Shown here piece after piece: positions 16,438-25,705 of a stretch of 64,000 nt of DNA (within the stretch, counting starts at the first letter, position 1; each line of letters starts with the position of its first letter). The notes under the pieces are model-generated. The model was not told the DNA's origin. It worked only from the letters and a program-made list of their open reading frames with translations, and ran no database searches. Made by a program: the position numbers and the translations under genes. Source of the DNA: Bradyrhizobium acaciae (GTDB taxonomy: Bacteria > Pseudomonadota > Alphaproteobacteria > Rhizobiales > Xanthobacteraceae); assembly GCF_020889785.1 (NCBI RefSeq), contig NZ_JACMYK010000022.1, forward strand, positions 1 through 64,000, in the 5' to 3' direction.

Positions 16438-18120
16438 TCAGGCCGCAGCCTTCTTCTCATCGCGCAGCTGGCGACGCAGGATCTTGCCGACATTGGTCTT
16501 CGGCAAATCGGTCCTGAACTCGATCTGCTTCGGCACCTTGTAGGCGGTGAGCTGGGTGGCGCTGAACTTGATGATGTCCTCGGCGGTGACGTTCGGGTCC
16601 TTCTTGACCACGAAGGCCTTCACTGCCTCGCCGGACTTCGCATCGGGCACGCCGATCACGGCGCATTCCAGCACGCCGGGATGGCTCGCGATCACTTCCT
16701 CGATCTCGTTCGGATAGACGTTGAAGCCGGAGACCAGGATCATGTCCTTCTTGCGGTCGACGATCTTGGTATAGCCCTTCTCGTCCATCACGCCGATGTC
16801 GCCGGTGCGGAAGTAGCCGTCCGCCGTCATCACGCGCGCGGTCTCGTCCGGCCTGTTCCAGTAGCCTGACATCACCTGCGGACCCTTGGCGCAGATCTCG
16901 CCGGCTTCGCCGAGCGGCAACTCGTTGCCGTCGTCGTCGCGAATCGAGAGCCAGGTCGACGGGACGGGAAGGCCGATCGTCCCGGAGAACTCCTCGATCG
17001 TGGCAGGATTGCACGTCAGGGTCGGCGACGTCTCCGACAGGCCATAGCCTTCCGACAACGAGATGCCCGTGACCTTCAACCATTTCTCGGCGACGGACCT
17101 TTGCGTTGCCATGCCGCCGCCGTTGGCAATCTTCAGCTTGGAGAAGTCGAGCTTGTCGAAGCCGGGCGTGTTCAGCAGGCCATTGTAGAGGGTGTTGACC
17201 GCCGGAAAGAAGCTGACCTGGTACTTCGACAGTTCCTTGACGAAGCCCGCCATGTCGCGCGGATTCGGAATCAGCAGATTGGTGCCGCCGGCACGCATGC
17301 CGAGCAGATAGCACGCGGTGAGCGCGAAGACGTGATAGAGCGGCAGCGCACAGACGATGACCATCTGTTCGACGATCGGCGGCTTTGCCAGCGCCGGCTG
17401 AAGCCAGGCGTCGTTCTGCAGCACGTTGGCCAGGATGTTGCGGTGGAGCAGGGTCGCTCCCTTGGAGACGCCCGTGGTGCCGCCGGTATATTGCAGGAAG
17501 GCAACGTCATCGAGCGTCAACTTCGGCTTGTTGAGTCTGGCGGAGCGGCCGGCCGACAGCGCCTCGTTGAACGTAACAGCGCCTGATATCGACCAGGCCG
17601 GCACCATCTTCTTCACCCGGCGCACCACCAAATTGACGATCACGCCCTTGAGGCCGAGCAGATCGCCCATGCTGCCGACGATCACCTGCTTCACGGCGGT
17701 GTTCGGCAGCACCTTCTGCACGGTGGTGGCAAAGTTCTCCAGCACGATGATCGCCTCCGCGCCGGAATCCTTGAGCTGGTGCTCGAGCTCGCGCGGCGTG
17801 TAGAGCGGATTGACGTTGACCACGGCATAGCCGGCGCGCAGCACCGCGGCGGTCGCGACCGGATATTGCAGAACGTTCGGCATCATCAGCGCGACCCGCG
17901 CGCCCTTTTGCAGGCCCTTGCTCTGCAGATAGGCGCCGAGCGCCGCAGACATCTCGTCGAGCTCGCGATAGGTGATCGCCTTGTCCATGCAGATGAACGC
18001 CTTGCGATCGGCGAATTTCTTGAAGCTCTCTTCCAGCAATTCGACCAGCGACGAATACTGCGTGACGTCGATGTCGGCGGGCACGCCGGCCGGATAATGC
18101 TTGAGCCAGATGCGCTCCAT
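16438..18120 (-). CDS. fadD: Long-chain-fatty-acid--CoA ligase
   Basis: 560-residue AMP-forming ligase that activates long-chain fatty acids for beta-oxidation or lipid synthesis, at the inner face of the membrane. The N-terminus MERIWLKHYPAGVPADID is typical of alphaproteobacterial FadD. It shows the P-loop YTGGTTGVSKGATL, the adenylate motif EGYGLSETSP, the A7/A8 region FRTGDIGVMDEKGYTKIVDR, the FadD linker GFNVYPNEIEEV and the catalytic-lysine region PKTNVGKILRRQLR. AGAGGGAAAG precedes the chosen ATG. Confidence 0.93.
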   Translation of the reverse strand: MERIWLKHYPAGVPADIDVTQYSSLVELLEESFKKFADRKAFICMDKAITYRELDEMSAALGAYLQSKGLQKGARVALMMPNVLQYPVATAAVLRAGYAVVNVNPLYTPRELEHQLKDSGAEAIIVLENFATTVQKVLPNTAVKQVIVGSMGDLLGLKGVIVNLVVRRVKKMVPAWSISGAVTFNEALSAGRSARLNKPKLTLDDVAFLQYTGGTTGVSKGATLLHRNILANVLQNDAWLQPALAKPPIVEQMVIVCALPLYHVFALTACYLLGMRAGGTNLLIPNPRDMAGFVKELSKYQVSFFPAVNTLYNGLLNTPGFDKLDFSKLKIANGGGMATQRSVAEKWLKVTGISLSEGYGLSETSPTLTCNPATIEEFSGTIGLPVPSTWLSIRDDDGNELPLGEAGEICAKGPQVMSGYWNRPDETARVMTADGYFRTGDIGVMDEKGYTKIVDRKKDMILVSGFNVYPNEIEEVIASHPGVLECAVIGVPDAKSGEAVKAFVVKKDPNVTAEDIIKFSATQLTAYKVPKQIEFRTDLPKTNVGKILRRQLRDEKKAAA

Positions 18121-18297
18121 AATGGTCTTTCCCTCTCTCAAATTTGGCTGATGTCCCGGATTGCTTCCGGGTTTCTCGACCCTGGGTCGTATTATTCTTG
18201 GTCGCGGTATTTCGGGCAGTATTGAGCGATGCCGCGGCCAATGGCAAGCCGCTGCGCGCGATCGACGCATTGGGAGATCGGAGGGGGCGGCGCGCCG

Positions 18298-19746
18298 CTA
18301 GCCGGCCGGCTTGGCGTCGGCTTTCGGCTTGTCGGCAGCTTTCGGCTTCGCAGCAGGCTTTGCCGCCGCCGGCTTGCCGGCAGGCTTTGCGGCGGCCGGC
18401 TTGTCCGAGGCCGGCTTCGCAGCTGCGGCATCCGGCTTGGCGTTGGCGTGGCGCACGGGCTTGGCCGCCGGCTTGCTGTCTGACTTGCTGTCGGACTTGG
18501 CGGCGCTCTTGGTGCCGTCCTTCACGTCGTCTGCCGTATCGGGCTTCTTGCCTGCGACCCGGGCGTGCTTGCCCTTGGCGCGCTTGACCGGCTGCGTCTT
18601 CTCGGTGTCGGCCTCGACCGCGGCGATCAGCGCAGCGCCGGTCTTGGTCGGCCCCGTATAAACCACGACCGGTTCGGAGGCCGCCGCCGGCTGCGCCAGC
18701 ATGTCGGCCGGTTTTGTCGGCGGCATCGCGGCCTGCAGGCCCGAGGCGAAGAAGCTCACGCCGCTGTCGCCATTGGTGCTCGCGCCGGCGCTGGCGATGG
18801 TGTCTTCGCCGTCCTCGTCGCTGGCGGGCCGCTTGTGCTTGGCGCCGCACATCTCCTCGCGCAGGTTCGGCGGCGTGGAATCGATCGGCACCAGATTGTC
18901 GACGGTGCCGAGCGACGGCCGCAGCCACGCCAGCCCATTATTGGCAAAGCCGCGATCCAGGAGCTGCGCGGCGCGGATCGCGCGCATCCGGCCCGAGGAG
19001 GCGCCGAGCACCACCGCGATCAGCCGCTTGCCGTCGCGCGTCGCCGACGCCACGAGATTGTAGCCGGAGGCGCAGATGAAGCCGGTCTTGAAGCCGTCGG
19101 CGCCGGGATAGCGGCCGATCAGCTTGTTGAAGTTCTGGGTGATGCGGCGGCCGAAGCGGATCGAGGGGATGTGGACGAAATACTCGTATTCCGGCAGGTC
19201 GCGGATGATGGCGCGGGCGAGGATCGCCATGTCGCGCGCCGAGGTGATCTGGCCGTCGGCGGGCAGGCCGTTCGGATTGACATAGCTCGTCTGCGTCATG
19301 CCGAGCTTTTGCGCGGTCTGGTTCATCATCCCTGCAAAGCCGTCGATCGAACCGCCGACGCCCTCGGCCAGCACCACGGCCATGTCGTTGGCCGACTTCA
19401 CCAGCATCATCTTCAGCGCATTGTCGACGGTGACCTGGGTGCCGGGCCGGAAGCCCATCTTCGAGGGCGACTGCGATGATGCGGTCGGCGACACCGTGAG
19501 CAGGGTGTCGAGCGACACGCGGCCGTCCTTGACTGCCTTCAGCGTCACATAGGCCGTCATCAGCTTGCTGAGCGAAGCCGGATACCACGGCATCGTCGCA
19601 TTGTCGGCCTGCAGCACCTTTCCGGAATCGGCCTCGACCACCAGCAGCGCTTCGGCCCGCGCCATCTGAGGCGCTGCGATGACGAGCATCGCGACGGCCA
19701 GAATCGATTTCAGTGACGGGCGCAACAGCGAGCGAGGAAAATGCAC
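18298..19746 (-). CDS. D-alanyl-D-alanine carboxypeptidase with Lys/Ala-rich tail
   Basis: Low-molecular-mass penicillin-binding protein that trims the terminal D-Ala of peptidoglycan stem peptides in the periplasm. From GTG 19746 it is 482 residues; other starts up to 19836 are in frame and I am unsure which is used. A signal peptide ends near ARAEA. The active site is S58-x-x-K61 (PASLSKLM), with SxN in VKSAND and KTG in DGFKTGFICASG. After about residue 300 a low-complexity segment begins, and the last 110 residues are a Lys/Ala/Pro/Asp-rich tail that could bind anionic cell-wall polymers. Confidence 0.87.
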   Translation of the reverse strand: MHFPRSLLRPSLKSILAVAMLVIAAPQMARAEALLVVEADSGKVLQADNATMPWYPASLSKLMTAYVTLKAVKDGRVSLDTLLTVSPTASSQSPSKMGFRPGTQVTVDNALKMMLVKSANDMAVVLAEGVGGSIDGFAGMMNQTAQKLGMTQTSYVNPNGLPADGQITSARDMAILARAIIRDLPEYEYFVHIPSIRFGRRITQNFNKLIGRYPGADGFKTGFICASGYNLVASATRDGKRLIAVVLGASSGRMRAIRAAQLLDRGFANNGLAWLRPSLGTVDNLVPIDSTPPNLREEMCGAKHKRPASDEDGEDTIASAGASTNGDSGVSFFASGLQAAMPPTKPADMLAQPAAASEPVVVYTGPTKTGAALIAAVEADTEKTQPVKRAKGKHARVAGKKPDTADDVKDGTKSAAKSDSKSDSKPAAKPVRHANAKPDAAAAKPASDKPAAAKPAGKPAAAKPAAKPKAADKPKADAKPAG

Positions 19747-19949
19747 GAATCCGGTTCCGGTCCTTTGAGACCCGCCTTCAAGAGAAGGAGGTCTTGCGAT
19801 GTGACGTACGGGTTTCAAGCGTGTCCGGCGCCGCATTGCGGCGATGCAAACCCTATACCGGCTTGCCAGCAGAGAACAGAGGCCGGCCGATTATATCGTG
19901 GACGAAATCGGCTGAATTTCGGCAGCCGCCTCAATTGGAAAGGGGAGAA

Positions 19950-21728
19950 TTATGGTGTCTCGATGCCGGCGCGCGCCTGCTCCTGGACCATGAACTGGGC
20001 ACGCGCGAGATCGGCAAAACGCTCGCCTTTTGCTACCAGTTCATCGAAAGTTCCGCTTTCGATCACCCGTCCCTGGTCGAACAGCAGGATGCGGGTGGCG
20101 TGACGGATGGTCGAGAGGCGGTGCGCGATCACGAAGGTGGTGCGGCCCTTCATCACTTCGTCGAGAGCAGCATTCACCTTGGCCTCGGTGACCGCGTCGA
20201 GCGCGCTGGTCGCCTCGTCGAGGATCAGGATCGGCGGATCCTTGAGCAGCGCACGCGCGATCGACAGCCGCTGCCGTTCGCCGCCGGAGAGCATGCGGCC
20301 GCGCTCGCCGGCATGGGTCTCGAATTTCTTGTCGCTGCGCTCGATGAAATCCAGCGCCTGCGCGCGCGCCGCGGCGGTGCGCAACTCCTCGTCGGTCGCA
20401 TCGGGCTTGCCGACGCGCAGATTGTCGGCGAGCGAGCGGTTGAACAGCAGCGCCTCCTGGAACACCACGCCGATGTTCCGCCGCAGCGCCGTCAGCTTCA
20501 TCGCGCGGATGTCCATACCGTCGATCTTGATGATGCCGGATTGCGGGTCGAACGCGCGATGCAGCAGCGCGATCGCGGTGGACTTGCCCGCGCCGGTCGA
20601 GCCGACCAGCGCGATGGTCTGGCCGGGCAACGCGGTGAAGGAGAGATCCTCGATCGCCGGCCGCTTGCCGTCATAGGAGAATGAGACGTCGTTGAACTCG
20701 ACGAGGCCCGACAGCCGGCCGGGATCGATCGCGCCGGGCCGGTCGCGCACCGCCGGCACCGCATCGAGCACGTCGAAGAATTCCTGCAGCCGCGGCGCTT
20801 CCATGAAGACGTTGTTGATGAAGCTCACCACCTGTTCGAGCTTCTGGATCAGCATGGTGGCGAACGAGACGAACATCACGATCTCGCCGACCGTGGTGAG
20901 GCCCTCATTGTGGAGCGCGATGCCGACGGTGAAGATCGCGAGCACCGTGATCGTGGTCGAGGCGCGTGTGATCACGGTGACCAGCGCCCACCATGACAGC
21001 ACCGGCATCTGCACCGCGAGCAGCTTGTCGGCGACATAGCGCAGGCCCTGCACCTCGGAATCGATCCGCACGAAGCTCTGCACCAGCGCGACGTTGCCGA
21101 GCGCGTCCGAGGCGCGCGCCGAGAGGTCGCTGTAATAGGCCTCGACCTCGCTCTGCATGCCGTAGGTCTTGCGCACCACCAGCGTGGTCAGCACCGTGAA
21201 CACCACGCAAAGCACGAACAGCAGGATCGCCAGCCGCCAGTTGATGTAGAGCGCGAGCGGCAGCAGCACGATCAGCGACATGATCGCGGCGAAATGCTCG
21301 CGGAAGAAGCCGAGCCAGAGCCGCCACAGCGCATCGGTGCCGTTCAGCATCACCTTCATCAGCCGTCCGGAATGGGTGCCGGAGTGGAAAGTCAGCGGCA
21401 GCTGCAGGATGTGCTCGAAATAACCTGTCAGCACCGCCTGGCGCTGGCGGTGTGCCAGCCGATCGGCCTGGAGCGCGACGATCGCGCTGCATCCGATCGT
21501 GAACAGGCCGAACGCCGCCCAGGCCGCCAGCAGCGGCCATGCCGAGGAGGTCGCGAACAGCCCGGTGACCGGGCGGCCCGACAGCACGTCGACGATCTTG
21601 CCGAACAGCACCGGCTCGGCGAATTGCGCGGCGGCGAGCAGCATGTTGGCGACGGCGAGGATCCAGCCGAGCCGCGCCTCCTTGCCGAGCAGTTCGAGGA
21701 CGCGGGTATAGAGGCGAAGCATGGACAT
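19950..21728 (-). CDS. ndvA: Cyclic beta-1,2-glucan ABC exporter
   Basis: 592-residue half-transporter of the NdvA/ChvA type: an N-terminal six-helix exporter domain fused to an ATPase. The start [21 protein letters not shown] closely resembles NdvA/ChvA of rhizobia. The nucleotide-binding domain shows Walker [10 protein letters not shown], the signature [10 protein letters not shown], Walker [13 protein letters not shown] and the H-loop IAHRLS. Family members export cyclic beta-1,2-glucan to the periplasm, important for osmoadaptation and host infection. The glucan synthase gene (ndvB) is not in this window. A generic lipid or multidrug exporter is the alternative. Confidence 0.85.
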   Translation of the reverse strand: MSMLRLYTRVLELLGKEARLGWILAVANMLLAAAQFAEPVLFGKIVDVLSGRPVTGLFATSSAWPLLAAWAAFGLFTIGCSAIVALQADRLAHRQRQAVLTGYFEHILQLPLTFHSGTHSGRLMKVMLNGTDALWRLWLGFFREHFAAIMSLIVLLPLALYINWRLAILLFVLCVVFTVLTTLVVRKTYGMQSEVEAYYSDLSARASDALGNVALVQSFVRIDSEVQGLRYVADKLLAVQMPVLSWWALVTVITRASTTITVLAIFTVGIALHNEGLTTVGEIVMFVSFATMLIQKLEQVVSFINNVFMEAPRLQEFFDVLDAVPAVRDRPGAIDPGRLSGLVEFNDVSFSYDGKRPAIEDLSFTALPGQTIALVGSTGAGKSTAIALLHRAFDPQSGIIKIDGMDIRAMKLTALRRNIGVVFQEALLFNRSLADNLRVGKPDATDEELRTAAARAQALDFIERSDKKFETHAGERGRMLSGGERQRLSIARALLKDPPILILDEATSALDAVTEAKVNAALDEVMKGRTTFVIAHRLSTIRHATRILLFDQGRVIESGTFDELVAKGERFADLARAQFMVQEQARAGIETP

Positions 21729-21827
21729 GCCGGCGGGACTCGTAAGCGGTGGACGCCCGATCAGGCGCGATACGATCTAATCAGGGTTCGCCAGCGAGGG
21801 CCAGCGGGGCGGCGATGCATCACGCTT

Positions 21828-21917
21828 CGTCATGGCCGGGCTTGTCCCGGCCATCCACGTCTTTCTTGCGAGCGGCGATGAAAACGTGGATGCCCGGGAC
21901 GAGCCCGGGCATGACGA
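21828..21917. repeat. Intergenic palindromic repeat, family 1 (copy B)
   Basis: Second copy of the element at 1512-1628: the left arm begins CGTCATGGCCGGGC and the right arm ends GCCCGGGCATGACG, with inner ATCCACGTCTTT and AAAACGTGGAT. It lies between ndvA and the binding-protein gene. Confidence 0.8.
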
Positions 21918-21932
21918 CGAAGTGGGCTAGCC

Positions 21933-22991
21933 TCAATTTCCCAGCCGGCCATCGATCGGCGGCAGGAACTGGTCGTCGAAGATGTCGGCGGCGTGCGGCC
22001 GCTTCTGGAATTTGAAGTCCTCCGCGAGCTGGTCGACCGAGCGCTCGAAGCGGGCCGGGTCGATACCGCCGATGCCGTTGCGCTTCACCTCGGCGGTCAG
22101 GATGTTGTCGCGGATGATGGCGGTGAGCCGCTCGAGCTCCAGATCGCGCGAACCGCCGTCCATCCGGCTCGCCACCTCGCTCGCTGCACGAGGAGGGTCC
22201 TTGACGGCGAGGTTGGTGCCGCCGATCACCGCGCGCACGAACCCTTTGACCGCGTCCGGCTTTGCTGCCGCAAGGCGCGGGTTGACGATCACCGCAAAGC
22301 CATAGGCTTCGCAGCCATAGTCGGCGAAACGCAGCACCGCGAGATCATCGGCAGGCACGCCGCGATCGCGCAGATTGATCGCCGAGAGATAGGAGAAGCC
22401 GGTGACGGCATCGACCTGGCCGGCGGAGAGCATCGGCTCGCGCACCGCGGCGCTGATCGTGTTCTGCTTCACGCTCGACAGCTTGATGCCGTTCTGCTTC
22501 GCGACCGCGGGCCACAGCCGGATCGAGAGGTCGCCCTCGGCGACGCCGAGGTTCTTGCCCTGGATATCGGTCAGCGCGTTGATGCCGCGGCTCTTGCGGG
22601 CAATGATCGCATAGGGTGCCTGGTTGAACAGCACGAACGCGGCCTTGACGGGGGCGGCACCAGGCTCGTCGCGGAAGCGGATCAGCGAGTTGATGTCGAC
22701 GAGCGCGAAATCGCTCGAGCCGTCGGCGACGCGCGCGATGGCGTCCGCCGAGCTGGTGGCGACGTTGGTGCCGACGCTGAGGCCCTCGGCGCTGAACAGG
22801 CCGCCCGACGACGCCATCACGAAGGGTGCCGCGGCCGCATCGAGCGGACGATCGAGCGTGAACTGGATGGTGAGCGGCTGCGGCGCATCGCCGGCGCGCA
22901 GCGGCGCAACGACCGGCCACACGCCGCCCGAGAGGCCGATCATGCCGGCCAATATCCAGCGGAGAACGGTGGTCCGACTTACCTGCATCAT
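21933..22991 (-). CDS. ABC transporter substrate-binding protein (NMT1/SsuA-like)
   Basis: 352-residue periplasmic binding protein of the NMT1/THI5-like family used for nitrate, sulfonate, taurine or thiamine-precursor uptake. A signal peptide runs to about VAPLRAGDA. The mature part has the family pattern IQFTLDRPLDAAAAPFVMA, then ALTDIQGKNLGVAEGD and VDAVTGFSYLSAINL. No ATPase or permease gene is adjacent, so it is an orphan here. Two adjacent ATGs (22991, 22988) and a TTG (23012) are possible starts; no convincing ribosome site decides. Confidence 0.8.
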   Translation of the reverse strand: MMQVSRTTVLRWILAGMIGLSGGVWPVVAPLRAGDAPQPLTIQFTLDRPLDAAAAPFVMASSGGLFSAEGLSVGTNVATSSADAIARVADGSSDFALVDINSLIRFRDEPGAAPVKAAFVLFNQAPYAIIARKSRGINALTDIQGKNLGVAEGDLSIRLWPAVAKQNGIKLSSVKQNTISAAVREPMLSAGQVDAVTGFSYLSAINLRDRGVPADDLAVLRFADYGCEAYGFAVIVNPRLAAAKPDAVKGFVRAVIGGTNLAVKDPPRAASEVASRMDGGSRDLELERLTAIIRDNILTAEVKRNGIGGIDPARFERSVDQLAEDFKFQKRPHAADIFDDQFLPPIDGRLGN

Positions 22992-23260
22992 GACATCCGG
23001 GAGGCGAGACAAAGTGCCGCGCCGGCTGCGCCTGTTTCACATCATCGAATGCGCCAAGGAAAGCTGCAGTTCAAGCGTGAATTTCAAGCGTTAGTTGCTG
23101 CATTTTGCCTCGACCAAGGTGAACGGCCGATGACTGCCGAAGGTTTGACCTGCTTCACCTAAGGGTTGTTCAGCTTGCGTTCGGTTTGGGGAACCTAATC
23201 TAGAGGAGGTGGTTAGCGAACCAGGGCCCAACGGGCCGGCTTCCACAAAGGATGACTGCA

Positions 23261-23692
23261 ATGTTTGCGCGAAAAGGTGTTTTTTCGTCTATTGGCCGCG
23301 CAGCCACATTGGCAACGGTTGCCGCGGTGGCGTTGACGGCCGTCGAGCCGACGATGGCGTTCGCAGGCTCTGCTGCGACAGGCAGGGCGTCCGCCGTGAC
23401 AACATCGCACGGCACGAGCAGCGCGACCGACATCAGCGCGCGCCGTCGTTACTATGGCGGCGGTGGCGCGGCGGCTGCGTTTGCCGGGATCGTCGGCACG
23501 GGTCTTGCGATCGCCGCAGCCCAGAGCCGCCGCGACTACTACGACTCCTATGGCTACTACGACGGTGGTCCGGGCTACTACGGTGGTCCCGCCTATTACG
23601 GTGGTGGCCCGGTCTATTATGGCGGTGGGCCGTACTATGGTTATCACGGCTATTACGGGCGTCGCTCGCAGCTGCCCTACACGCCGTACTGA
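23261..23692 (+). CDS. Exported Gly/Tyr-rich repeat protein
   Basis: 143-residue protein with a signal peptide (cleavage near AFAGSAA). A short second hydrophobic segment (AAAAFAGIVGTGLAIAAA) comes before a C-terminal region made almost entirely of YYGG-type units (DYYDSYGYYDGGPGYYGG and similar). AAAGG at 23247-23251 is nine bases before ATG 23261, so I prefer that to ATG 23252. I do not recognise a characterised family. Such Gly/Tyr-rich proteins are common in Bradyrhizobium envelopes; an adhesive or self-associating surface role is speculation. Confidence 0.7.
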   Translation: MFARKGVFSSIGRAATLATVAAVALTAVEPTMAFAGSAATGRASAVTTSHGTSSATDISARRRYYGGGGAAAAFAGIVGTGLAIAAAQSRRDYYDSYGYYDGGPGYYGGPAYYGGGPVYYGGGPYYGYHGYYGRRSQLPYTPY

Positions 23693-23825
23693 CACGCGCC
23701 GTACTGACATGCGTCGGCAGTTCTCAGAACTGTCACAAAACATCGAATTCACCGGCTGCAAGGCCGGTGGATTTTTCAATTGTGCCGTTAACACGCTGGC
23801 GAGGCGTTTCGATTAGGCTCGAGGG

Positions 23826-24239
23826 ATGAGTGATTCGATCGAGCGGCTTTACGAGGCGGTGATCGCGGCCAGGGATCTTGATCCGGCAACGTCGCGCACG
23901 GCACGGCTGTTCCAGCGCGGGCCGGCCAAGATGGCCAAGAAGCTCGCCGAGGAAGCGGTCGAGGTCGTGATCGATGCCATCAGCGGCAAGCCGGACGCCG
24001 TGGTCCGCGAGAGCGCCGACCTGCTCTACAATCTGACGGTGCTCTGGGCCTCGGCCGGCGTGAAGCCGGACGATGTCTGGCGCGAGATGGAGCGGCGCGA
24101 GCGGCTGCTCGGGATTGCCGAGAAGCTGCCGAAGTCGCCGGTCAAGGTCTCCAAGAGCCTTTCCAAGACCGCGGCGGTCCCGGTGGTTCGGCGTCGAATT
24201 GTCGCGCTGGAGAACCGGCTGCGCAAACGGCAGCCGTAA
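23826..24239 (+). CDS. hisE: Phosphoribosyl-ATP diphosphatase-like protein
   Basis: 137-residue MazG-fold protein of the HisE type, which hydrolyses phosphoribosyl-ATP in the second step of histidine synthesis. The family motifs are visible: TSRTARLFQRGPAKMAKKLAE-type core with EEAVEVVIDA, ESADLLYNLTVLWAS (metal-binding ExxD) and KPDDVWREMERR. A basic tail of about 45 residues after the HisE domain is longer than usual. It is not next to hisF/hisA, so it could be a second, divergent copy. Family call firm, pathway role likely. Confidence 0.8.
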   Translation: MSDSIERLYEAVIAARDLDPATSRTARLFQRGPAKMAKKLAEEAVEVVIDAISGKPDAVVRESADLLYNLTVLWASAGVKPDDVWREMERRERLLGIAEKLPKSPVKVSKSLSKTAAVPVVRRRIVALENRLRKRQP

Positions 24240-24303
24240 AATCAACCGAATTCGGCTCATTCCCGGCATGGACAAATCCGCTCCATGATGGTTCATCGCG
24301 CCC

Positions 24304-24885
24304 ATGTTGAAACGGATTTACGACTGGTGCGTCGACGCGGCCGACAAGCCCTACGCACTGTGGATTCTCGCGGCCGTTGCGTTCGCCGAGAGCTCCTTCT
24401 TCCCGATCCCCCCCGACATCATGCTGCTGCCGATGTCGCTGGCGCGGCCGAAGCGGGCATGGTGGTTCGCGACCGTGTGCACCGTCGCCTCGGTCGCCGG
24501 GGGCCTGCTCGGTTATGCGATCGGCGCGCTGCTCTACGACTCGCTCGGGCAGTGGCTGATCCATCTCTATGGTCTCGAAGACAAGGTTGACGCATTCCGC
24601 GCTTCCTACGCCGAGTATGGCGCGCTGATTATCCTGGCGAAGGGGATCACGCCGATCCCCTTCAAGCTCGTGACCATCACGTCGGGTTTTGCCGGCTACA
24701 ACATCTGGCTGTTCATCCTGTGTTCGATCATTACGCGCGGCGGCCGCTTCTTCGTCGTTGCGGTGCTGCTCAACCGCTATGGCGATGTCATCCGCGCCGA
24801 GCTCGAGAAGCGGCTCGGCCTGTGGGTCGCGATTTTCGCGATCGTGCTGGTGCTGGGCTTTGTTGTCGCATTCAAGCTGATCTAA
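24304..24885 (+). CDS. YqaA family (VTT/DedA-like) membrane protein
   Basis: 193-residue integral membrane protein of the YqaA branch of the VTT/SNARE-associated (DedA-like) superfamily. Four to five hydrophobic segments are visible. The conserved motifs are AFAESSFFPIPPDIMLLP near the N-terminus and LIILAKGITPIPFKLVTITSGF, followed by ITRGGRFFVVA. Related DedA proteins act in membrane homeostasis and lipid flipping; the exact role of YqaA proteins is not established. Confidence 0.85.
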   Translation: MLKRIYDWCVDAADKPYALWILAAVAFAESSFFPIPPDIMLLPMSLARPKRAWWFATVCTVASVAGGLLGYAIGALLYDSLGQWLIHLYGLEDKVDAFRASYAEYGALIILAKGITPIPFKLVTITSGFAGYNIWLFILCSIITRGGRFFVVAVLLNRYGDVIRAELEKRLGLWVAIFAIVLVLGFVVAFKLI

Positions 24886-24932
24886 TCCTTCGCGGCTTTG
24901 CCTGCGCCCGGCTTCGGGTTACGCTTGCTGCG

Positions 24933-25523
24933 ATGGCTCACGGAATCGAGGATTTGCTCAATCCTGCCGGGCTTAGCCTCGCCAGGCTCACGCTCGCCGG
25001 ACTCACGCTCGCGAAGGCGCGCGTCGCGCTGGCAGGCCTTGCGCTGTCGATGGCGATGGCGCCCCACGATCGCGGCTGGGGCCAGACCGCGCCGCCCGCG
25101 CTCGGCGTGCAGTCGCCGGCGCAGCAGCCTGTCGAGCCTCAGCAGCAGATCGAGTTGCCGCCTGCGCCGGTCGAGCGCGAGAATCCCGGGCTGATCAACG
25201 AAATCGGAAAGCTGTTCGAAAAGTCGAAGTCGGTGCTGCCGCCGCTGAAGAGCCCCGGCGAGACCCTCGACGACCTGTCGAACATGGCGCGCCCTTCGAC
25301 GGTGGTGACCGGGCGCGCGGCTTGCGTGGTGGCCTCGAACGGTGCGCCGGATTGCAAGACCGGCGCCGACCGGCTGTGCCAGAGTAAGGGCTTCAAGGAA
25401 GGCAAGGGCATCGACACCGACGCGTCAGAGAAATGCTCGCCGCTGGTCTTTTTGCCCGGCCATAAGCGCGGCCCGAACGACTGCAAGACGGAAAATTTCG
25501 TGACACGGGCGGTCTGCCAATAG
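24933..25523 (+). CDS. Conserved hypothetical protein with Cys-rich C-terminal domain
   Basis: 196 residues from ATG 24933. The N-terminus has an odd repeated Leu-Ala pattern (LSLARLTLAGLTLAKARVALAG) ending in a hydrophobic stretch that may serve as a signal. A Pro/Gln-rich linker follows, and then a C-terminal domain with six cysteines (AACVV, PDCKTG, LCQSKG, KCSPL, NDCKTE, AVCQ), suggesting a disulfide-stabilised periplasmic module. The Cys-rich end resembles a domain seen in many rhizobial exported proteins, but I cannot name it. Function unknown. Confidence 0.6.
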   Translation: MAHGIEDLLNPAGLSLARLTLAGLTLAKARVALAGLALSMAMAPHDRGWGQTAPPALGVQSPAQQPVEPQQQIELPPAPVERENPGLINEIGKLFEKSKSVLPPLKSPGETLDDLSNMARPSTVVTGRAACVVASNGAPDCKTGADRLCQSKGFKEGKGIDTDASEKCSPLVFLPGHKRGPNDCKTENFVTRAVCQ

Positions 25524-25621
25524 CAGCGGCGAAACTTGCGTCTGGGATGCCAGATGCTCGCGGAAAACACGATATCCGGATGAGGTTTTGTCATCCTTTT
25601 TGCAGCGCCATAACGCAATAC

Positions 25622-25651
25622 TTGACAGTGGAAAGATTGCCTTGTTGGTAT
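25622..25651 (+). promoter_or_regulatory. Candidate sigma-70-type promoter
   Basis: TTGACA (25622-25627) and TGGTAT (25646-25651) are 18 bp apart, about 55 bases upstream of the flavin oxidoreductase start. Sequence match only. Confidence 0.5.
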
Positions 25652-25705
25652 GACGGTCAGCATTCGAGATCAACCAATCGACCAACCCTTAAGGATCCGC
25701 CGCCA

